Below, in pieces: positions 15,928 through 20,204 of a stretch of 20,204 nt of DNA. Each line of letters starts with the position of its first letter. Within the stretch, counting starts at the first letter, position 1. The stretch lies in the NCBI GenBank assembly GCA_043789035.1, contig JAYWIG010000028.1, positions 1-20,204 of the forward strand, written 5' to 3'. The translations under genes and the position numbers were made by a program. Under the pieces are notes generated by a model. The model was given only the letters and a program-made list of their open reading frames with translations. It made no database searches and was not told where the DNA came from. The stretch is from JAYWIG01 sp043789035. GTDB lineage: Bacteria; Pseudomonadota; Gammaproteobacteria; Burkholderiales; Burkholderiaceae_E.

Positions 15928-16416
15928 ATGCGTCATTACGAGATTGTATTTATCGTGCACCCGGATCAAAGCGAGCAAGTGCCTGCAATGATCGAGCGCT
16001 ACAAAACCCTGGTTGAAAGCCAGAGTGGCAAACTACATCGTCTAGAAGACTGGGGTCGTTTGCAACTAGCTCATCATATTCAAAAAGTGGCCAAGGCCCA
16101 CTATGTGTTGATGAACATTGAGTGCACACCAGCGACGTTAGTCGAAATCGAAACTGGCTTTAAGTTTAATGATGCTGTTTTGCGTCATTTAACTGTGGCG
16201 ATGAAGAAAGCAGAAACTGGCCAATCGCCAATGCTGCGCCGTATTCAGCGCGAAGAAGCTCGCAAGGTTACTACCGACTCTGCACCTGATCGGGGTGATA
16301 GAGGCGATCGTGGCGACAGAGGTGACCGGGGCGACCGCGGTGGCGACAGACCTGAGCGTGGCGACAGACCTGAACGTCAAGAGCGCGCACCAGTGGTCGA
16401 GCAGGCTGCTGAGTAA
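15928..16416 (+). CDS. rpsF: Ribosomal protein bS6
   Basis: 162 aa; AAGGAG (15917-15922) lies five bases before the ATG. The S6 fold covers residues 1-95 or so: MRHYEIVFIVHPDQSEQV, then GKLHRLEDWGRLQLAHHIQK, and the FKFNDAVLRHLTVAM segment. S6 pairs with S18 on the 30S platform. The tail beyond residue 115 is unusual: an Asp-Arg-Gly repeat run (about residues 119-133) followed by two PERGDR-type units and an acidic end, where E. coli has a short Glu-rich tail. It heads the conserved rpsF-priB-rpsR-rplI operon. Confidence 0.97.
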   Translation: MRHYEIVFIVHPDQSEQVPAMIERYKTLVESQSGKLHRLEDWGRLQLAHHIQKVAKAHYVLMNIECTPATLVEIETGFKFNDAVLRHLTVAMKKAETGQSPMLRRIQREEARKVTTDSAPDRGDRGDRGDRGDRGDRGGDRPERGDRPERQERAPVVEQAAE

Positions 16417-16454
16417 TTTACAAGGTAACTAACTAGAAGATAAGAGGGCCGTCT

Positions 16455-16766
16455 ATCAACCGGTTTGAGATACTTGCAACTGTTGCTGAACGTGCGGTAC
16501 TAAGGTACACGCCAGCAGGGATAGAAGTTCTCACACTCACCTTACAACATGTTTCTCAGCAGACGATAGCGCAAGGGCTAGCCGCAAGAACCATAGAGAT
16601 GCAAGTTAAAGCGCAACTTTACGGGCCACTAGCAGCAAAGTTTCAAGTGATGAGTTTAACGAGTGAATATGTGTTTAAAGGGTTTCTCGCACCGATGCGA
16701 GTAGGTTCGAAAGCGCTCTGGCTAACGGTTACCGAAGTAGAGTTTGTAAAAACAAGCATCGAATAG
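16455..16766 (+). CDS. priB: Primosomal replication protein PriB, apparent ATC start
   Basis: 103 aa if translation begins at ATC 16455. The first residues read (M)NRFEILATVAERAVLRYTP, followed by AGIEVLTLTLQHVS. These are the PriB start (MNRL...A) and core (LRYTPAGIP...LQH), and the end GFLAP...ALWLTVTEVEFV also fits. PriB is a single-strand-binding OB-fold protein that links PriA and DnaT in replication restart. The frame opens at TAG 16434-16436, and no ATG, GTG, TTG or CTG occurs in frame until residue 49, inside the fold. AAGAGGG (16442-16448) lies six bases before the ATC, ideal spacing. Its place between rpsF and rpsR is canonical. Identity is near certain; the ATC start is inferred, and a base error in an ATG is the alternative. 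Confidence 0.93.
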   Translation: MNRFEILATVAERAVLRYTPAGIEVLTLTLQHVSQQTIAQGLAARTIEMQVKAQLYGPLAAKFQVMSLTSEYVFKGFLAPMRVGSKALWLTVTEVEFVKTSIE

Positions 16767-16782
16767 ATATTAAGGATTCATC

Positions 16783-17064
16783 ATGGCATTTATGCGTCGT
16801 GGCGCCAAAGACAAGCGCCCAAAACGTCCTACACAAACAGCTTTGTTCAAGCGCAAGAAGTTTTGCCGCTTTTCAGTAGATAAAGTTGAATACATTGACT
16901 TCAAAGATGTAGACACATTGCGTGACTTCATCACCGAGCAGGGCAAAATTATTCCTGCACGTTTGACAGGTACAGTCGCTCGTTATCAGCGCCAGTTGCA
17001 GGTTGCGATCAAACGCGCTCGCTTCCTGGCATTGATCCCTTACACTGACAACCATAAGGCTTAA
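16783..17064 (+). CDS. rpsR: Ribosomal protein bS18
   Basis: 93 aa; AAGGA (16772-16776) lies six bases before the ATG. Family signatures are the conserved block FKRKKFCRFSVDKVEYIDFK, the DVDTLRDFITEQGKIIPARL segment and the basic GTVARYQRQLQVAIKRARFL that binds 16S rRNA with S6. The N-terminal 20 residues are a basic extension (MRRGAKDKRPKRPTQT) common in betaproteobacteria. The gene starts 16 bases after priB. Confidence 0.97.
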   Translation: MAFMRRGAKDKRPKRPTQTALFKRKKFCRFSVDKVEYIDFKDVDTLRDFITEQGKIIPARLTGTVARYQRQLQVAIKRARFLALIPYTDNHKA

Positions 17065-17066
17065 TC

Positions 17067-17519
17067 ATGCAAATTATTCTTCTTGATAAAGTCGTAAATC
17101 TTGGTGGTTTGGGCGATGTGGTTAAAGTTAAAGATGGCTACGCTCGGAACTTCTTGATCCCTCAAGGTCGCGCCAAGCGCGCTACCGAAGCGGCAATCAA
17201 AGAGTTTGAAGTACGCCGTGCCGAGCTTGAAAAAGCCTCCGCTGCCAAATTGGCTGCAGCTCAAGCTGCTGGTGGTAAGTTGAGTGGCCAGGCTATCAGC
17301 ATCACTGAAAAAGCCGGTGTTGATGGTCGTTTGTTCGGCTCAGTGACAAACCATGACATCGCAGAGGCGTTGAAAAAGCAAGGTTTCGCGACTGAAAAAG
17401 GCATGATTCGCATGCCTACAGGCCCGTTGAAAACTGTCGGTCAGCACACCGTAGCAGTGGCTTTGCACACCGATGTAGTTGTTGATGTAACTGTGACTGT
17501 AGTTGGAGAAGCTGCTTAA
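17067..17519 (+). CDS. rplI: Ribosomal protein bL9
   Basis: 150 aa, starting two bases after the rpsR stop. The N-domain has the L9 signature (MQIILLDKVVNLGGLGDVV, then GYARNFLIPQGRAKRAT), then the long connecting helix (about residues 45-75) and the C-terminal RNA-binding domain (LFGSVTNHDIAEALKKQG). L9 sits at the base of the L1 stalk of the 50S subunit. A strong terminator follows. Confidence 0.97.
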   Translation: MQIILLDKVVNLGGLGDVVKVKDGYARNFLIPQGRAKRATEAAIKEFEVRRAELEKASAAKLAAAQAAGGKLSGQAISITEKAGVDGRLFGSVTNHDIAEALKKQGFATEKGMIRMPTGPLKTVGQHTVAVALHTDVVVDVTVTVVGEAA

Positions 17520-17543
17520 TCAAGCTGTTTTTTCTTCGACTTT

Positions 17544-17574
17544 AAAAAGGCAGCCCTCGATGGCTGCTTTTTTT
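17544..17574 (+). terminator. Rho-independent terminator of the rpsF-rplI operon
   Basis: GCAGCC (17550-17555) pairs with GGCTGC (17562-17567) around a six-base loop, extended by a G-T pair and A-T pairs from the preceding A run, and followed by seven T (17568-17574). It lies 25 bases after rplI and separates the ribosomal operon from dnaB. Confidence 0.93.
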
Positions 17575-17608
17575 ATGCTCATTTTCCTTTAACAAACTAG
17601 TGTACAGG

Positions 17609-17661
17609 CTACACACAGCCTATACACAAGTTTGCTTATACCTATCCACAGCATATTCACA
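17609..17661 (+). promoter_or_regulatory. Phased DnaA-box-like nonamers upstream of dnaB
   Basis: Four nonamers in one orientation resemble the DnaA box TTWTNCACA: CTACACACA (17609-17617), CTATACACA (17620-17628), CTATCCACA (17642-17650) and ATATTCACA (17653-17661). The last three each miss only the first base; the first misses two. Their starts are 11, 22 and 11 bp apart, so all face the same side of the helix. This suggests DnaA or another protein binds cooperatively just upstream of dnaB. Binding is inferred from sequence only. Confidence 0.45.
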
Positions 17662-17694
17662 CCCTATTTTCATTCGGAGTAGTACACTTGCCCT

Positions 17695-19122
17695 ATGTCA
17701 GCCGTCTTCCAAAACTTCCCCGGAAATAACCAAAACAATCAACTTGGCGTAGATCCGCAGGTGTCTGCTTTGCGTATTCCGCCGCACTCTATCGAAGCTG
17801 AGCAATCGGTCATCGGTGGCTTGATGTTAGACAACACCGCATTTGAGCGCGTGGCTGACTTAATCGGTGAGAACGATTTCTATCGTTATGACCACCGCTT
17901 AATTTGGAGTCAAGTTTCCAAGCTAATTGAGAAATCACACCCGGCGGATGTGCTCACGGTTTTCGAAGCGTTGAAGTCTTCTGGCAAGGTCGAAGACTCT
18001 GGCGGATTGCAGTATCTGAATCAGCTCGCGCAAGAAGTTCCATCGGCAGCGAACATTCGTCGCTACGCAGAAATTGTTCGTGACAAAAGCGTTTTGCGTC
18101 GCTTGATTTCAACCTCTGATGAGATTGCAAGCCAAGCGCTAAACCCATTGGGTAAAGACACCCGCCAGCTACTCGATGAAGCAGAGTCGAAGATTTTCCA
18201 AATCGGAGAAGAGGGTGCTCGCGGTAAAGTTGGCTTTCAAAGCTTGCAAGATATTTTGTCGCAGGTGGTTGCTCAAGTTGAGAGCTTGGTCGAGAACCAA
18301 GGCAGCGACGGTGTTACCGGTGTGCCCACAGGCTTTGTTGACTTAGACCAAATGACATCAGGTTTGCAGCCTGGTGACTTAATTATTGTTGCTGGTCGTC
18401 CTTCGATGGGTAAGACGGCGTTCTCGCTCAATATTGCTGAGAATGTTGCGATTAATCAAGGCTTACCAGTCGCTGTCTTTTCCATGGAGATGGGTGCCTC
18501 GCAGCTAGTAATGCGTATGCTTTGCTCTGTTGGTCGAATCGATCAACAAAAAGTGCGCACCGGCCGCTTAGGCGACGACGATTGGATGCGCTTGATGAGC
18601 ACTATGCAAAAGATGCAAGATGCGCAGCTCTTCATCGATGAGACTCCAGGCTTGAATCCGTTAGAGCTTCGTGCCCGAGCCCGCCGCTTGGCGCGCCAAT
18701 ATGGGCAGATGGGTTTAATCGTCATAGACTACCTGCAGTTGATGTCGGGGTCGTCATCCATCGGGGAAAACCGTGCCACCGAAATTTCAGAGATTTCGCG
18801 TTCTTTGAAAGCGTTAGCCAAAGAATTAAAGTGCCCAGTGATTGCGTTGTCACAGTTGAATCGATCGCTTGAAACGCGCCCTGATAAACGCCCTGTGATG
18901 AGTGACTTGCGAGAGTCTGGTGCGATTGAGCAAGATGCCGACGTTATTTTGTTTATTTATCGCGATGAAGTTTATGACGCAGATAGTAAAGACAAGGGTT
19001 ATGCCGAAATCATCATCGGTAAGCAGCGTAACGGCCCGATTGGTAAGGTGAAGTTAACCTTCCTTGGGCAGCATACTCGGTTTGATAACGCTGCGCAGAA
19101 CTTCAATCAATCAGAATATTGA
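17695..19122 (+). CDS. dnaB: Replicative DNA helicase DnaB
   Basis: 475 aa. The N-terminal helical domain (about residues 25-125, PPHSIEAEQSVIGGLMLD) is followed by a linker and the RecA-like C-terminal domain with Walker A GRPSMGKT (234-241), Walker B LIVIDYLQLM, and the motifs VFSMEMGASQLVMRM and LRESGAIEQDADVILFIYRD. DnaB is the hexameric helicase of the replication fork. The first 20 or so residues (Asn/Gln-rich) are a variable extension. The Shine-Dalgarno is weak: GGAG at 17676-17679 is 15 bases upstream, so the start could differ slightly, but no other ATG lies nearby. The gene sits alone between the ribosomal operon terminator and a convergent PhoH gene. Confidence 0.97.
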   Translation: MSAVFQNFPGNNQNNQLGVDPQVSALRIPPHSIEAEQSVIGGLMLDNTAFERVADLIGENDFYRYDHRLIWSQVSKLIEKSHPADVLTVFEALKSSGKVEDSGGLQYLNQLAQEVPSAANIRRYAEIVRDKSVLRRLISTSDEIASQALNPLGKDTRQLLDEAESKIFQIGEEGARGKVGFQSLQDILSQVVAQVESLVENQGSDGVTGVPTGFVDLDQMTSGLQPGDLIIVAGRPSMGKTAFSLNIAENVAINQGLPVAVFSMEMGASQLVMRMLCSVGRIDQQKVRTGRLGDDDWMRLMSTMQKMQDAQLFIDETPGLNPLELRARARRLARQYGQMGLIVIDYLQLMSGSSSIGENRATEISEISRSLKALAKELKCPVIALSQLNRSLETRPDKRPVMSDLRESGAIEQDADVILFIYRDEVYDADSKDKGYAEIIIGKQRNGPIGKVKLTFLGQHTRFDNAAQNFNQSEY

Positions 19123-19140
19123 GGGCGGGTTGTAGTTATC

Positions 19141-19243
19141 GCCGAGCGAGGTCGCATTAGTGACTGCGTTCGTGTCCTCCGCCCTTGCTGCGCAAGCGCT
19201 CCCCCTAATACCTCACTCCGTCACTAACGCGACCTCACTCGGC
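19141..19243 (-). repeat. Structured element copy A (long stem, conserved core)
   Basis: Read on the minus strand, a 24-nt arm (complement of 19220-19243) pairs along its full length with the complement of 19141-19164; the only two non-Watson-Crick pairs are G-U wobbles. Inside lies a 55-nt core starting GGAGTGAGGT, going on to AGGGGGAGC, then an inner hairpin (CTTGC, loop GCA, GCAAG) and ending GGGCGGAGGACACGAACGCA. Copy B shares the core. On the plus strand the two wobbles become A-C mismatches, so the minus strand is the better-folding one. It starts 18 bases after the dnaB stop. TATC flanks it on both sides (19137-19140 and 19244-19247). Confidence 0.85.
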
Positions 19244-19326
19244 TATCAACCGTTGGTGGGTTGCCGCCGGACGGAAGCAGAATCGCCGGTGGCGTAGCAT
19301 CGGCTGAACACAAACCACAGGTTGCG

Positions 19327-19420
19327 GATCAGCTCGGTGAGGTATTCTGCGGAGTGAAGTCAAGGGGGAGCCCGAAGGGCGGAGGACATGAACGCAGCAG
19401 AGTATCTCACCGAGCTGATC
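19327..19420 (+). repeat. Structured element copy B (long stem, conserved core)
   Basis: Arm 19327-19350 pairs fully with 19397-19420 on the plus strand, again with only two G-U wobbles. The 46-nt core (19351-19396) starts GGAGTGAAGT, goes on to AAGGGGGAGC, has an inner hairpin (GCCC, loop GAA, GGGC) and ends GGGCGGAGGACATGAACGCA. The last 20 bases differ from copy A at one position, while outer-stem and inner-stem sequences differ widely but keep pairing. The stem is bounded by GATC on both sides. It ends 17 bases before the stop of the convergent PhoH gene. Confidence 0.85.
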
Positions 19421-19437
19421 TATACATAGCGAACCGC

Positions 19438-20204
19438 TCACAAAGCCTCTCCTGCAAAATCCGCCAACCTCGACCTTTCACCGCGCTGCAACGTAATGTG
19501 CCCTGAGTGCGGCCAACCCTTAAAGCGATCGACCACGAAGGTAATGCCCGATGAACCTTCGGTAAGGTACGGCGTATCGATCTGCGCGATGTTGCCCATG
19601 CAGATCACCTTGGTGCCCGGACCAGCTCTGGTGATCAGAGTTTTCATTTGTTTAGGCGTTAAGTTTTGCGCTTCGTCGATGATCAAAAGCTTGTTCACAA
19701 ATGTGCGGCCGCGCATGAATGAAAGGGCTTTGATTTTTACTTTTGAGCGAATCATGTCGAGCGTGGCTTGGCGGCCCCATTCGCCGGAGGCCGGGTCAGT
19801 TTTGTTGAGCACTTCTAAGTTGTCTTCGAGCGCGCCCATCCAGGGCTGCATTTTTTCTTCTTCGGTGCCGGGTAGGTAACCGATGTCATCTCCTACGGGC
19901 ACGGTGGCTCTGGTCATGATGATCTCGGAGTAACGTTTGCTTTCAACAACTTGCACTAAGCCTGCCGCTAGGGCGAGCAAGGTTTTGCCGGTACCGGCTT
20001 GCCCAAGTAAGCTCACGAAATCAATGTCTTGGTTCATGAGCAAATTCAATGCGAAGTTTTGCTCGGCATTGCGCGCAGTAATGCCCCAAACATTGTTTTT
20101 TAGGTGGCTGTAATCTTTCAAGGTTTGCAATACTGCAGTTCTTCCGTTGATCTCGCGTACCATAGCTGAGAGAGGCATTTCGCCGTCGAAATATACGAAT
20201 TGAT
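19438..20204 (-). CDS. PhoH-family ATPase, 5'-truncated by window edge
   Basis: The frame runs from the stop at 19438-19440 to the window edge without a stop (residues QFVYFDGE precede the ATG at 20178), so the true start lies outside; 255 codons are visible. The PhoH domain has Walker A GQAGTGKT, the block TRATVPVGDDIGYLPGT, Walker B LLIIDEAQNLTP, and the following MGNIAQIDTPYL. The YFDGEMPLSAMVRE lead-in suggests the longer PIN-PhoH type (PhoH2/YlaK-like), which carries an N-terminal PIN ribonuclease domain and acts as an RNA helicase/nuclease; that domain would be off the edge. It is convergent with dnaB. Confidence 0.92.
   Translation of the reverse strand, partial: QFVYFDGEMPLSAMVREINGRTAVLQTLKDYSHLKNNVWGITARNAEQNFALNLLMNQDIDFVSLLGQAGTGKTLLALAAGLVQVVESKRYSEIIMTRATVPVGDDIGYLPGTEEEKMQPWMGALEDNLEVLNKTDPASGEWGRQATLDMIRSKVKIKALSFMRGRTFVNKLLIIDEAQNLTPKQMKTLITRAGPGTKVICMGNIAQIDTPYLTEGSSGITFVVDRFKGWPHSGHITLQRGERSRLADFAGEAL

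Larger units (their letters stand above)
19123..19437. other. dnaB-phoH convergent intergenic region with hairpins, no gene
   Basis: This 315-bp stretch has no supported gene. It holds two inverted copies of a structured element (listed separately) and, between them, a smaller hairpin: GCCGCCGG (19263-19270) against CCGGTGGC (19286-19293) with one G-T pair. No classical terminator with a T run is seen for either dnaB or the PhoH gene; the hairpins may serve that purpose. Confidence 0.7.

Noticed and set aside
19141..19420. Integron attC sites or a CRISPR repeat pair
   Set aside because: No GTTRRRY/RYYYAAC core sites and no regularly spaced direct repeats; the copies are inverted with a shared internal core instead.
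19235..19506. Open frames of 60-80 codons on both strands across the dnaB-phoH gap
   Set aside because: They run through the hairpin elements, lack Shine-Dalgarno sites and have no recognisable protein features; the region is better explained by folded elements.

Overview
The window looks like chromosomal DNA of a betaproteobacterium, probably Burkholderiales, of fairly low GC for that group. The basis is the order rpsF-priB-rpsR-rplI-dnaB with a betaproteobacterial-type PriB, a phasin with a Lys/Ala tail, and an AcoR-like regulator without its ATPase domain. The genus cannot be fixed from sequence alone. The genes at both window edges are cut by the edge.

Layout. 1-1279: 3' part of a tandem-AAA ATPase. 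1276-4099 (minus): a lipid-related run of phasin, patatin-like phospholipase and TetR regulator. 4336-6327 (plus): a two-domain reductase closely resembling the alcohol-forming fatty acyl-CoA reductase of Marinobacter. 6333-7280 (minus): a membrane-anchored alpha/beta hydrolase. 7314-8030: an unknown conserved protein. This block suggests acyl-chain, storage-lipid or wax-alcohol metabolism, but no wax-ester synthase or PHA synthase is present.

8042-15760: a form II CO-dehydrogenase-like molybdenum hydroxylase operon (coxS-coxL-coxM order, active-site loop AYRGAGR), followed by maturation genes of the coxD (MoxR AAA), coxE (VWA) and coxG (SRPBCC) types. A GAF/Fis-type regulator is transcribed divergently. 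The 133-bp divergent promoter holds two interleaved perfect inverted repeats.

15770-19122: the ribosomal/replication operon rpsF-priB-rpsR-rplI, then a clear terminator, then dnaB. priB has no ATG, GTG or TTG at its N-terminus and appears to start at ATC. Upstream of dnaB lie four DnaA-box-like nonamers spaced 11, 22 and 11 bp apart.

19123-19437: the gap between convergent dnaB and the PhoH-family gene holds the most unusual feature. Two oppositely oriented copies of a roughly 95-105-nt element share an almost identical purine-rich core inside an outer stem of different sequence, which stays fully paired in each copy. In the common sense orientation the only non-Watson-Crick pairs are G-U wobbles, a signature of selection on a folded RNA or single strand. 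I do not recognise this element.
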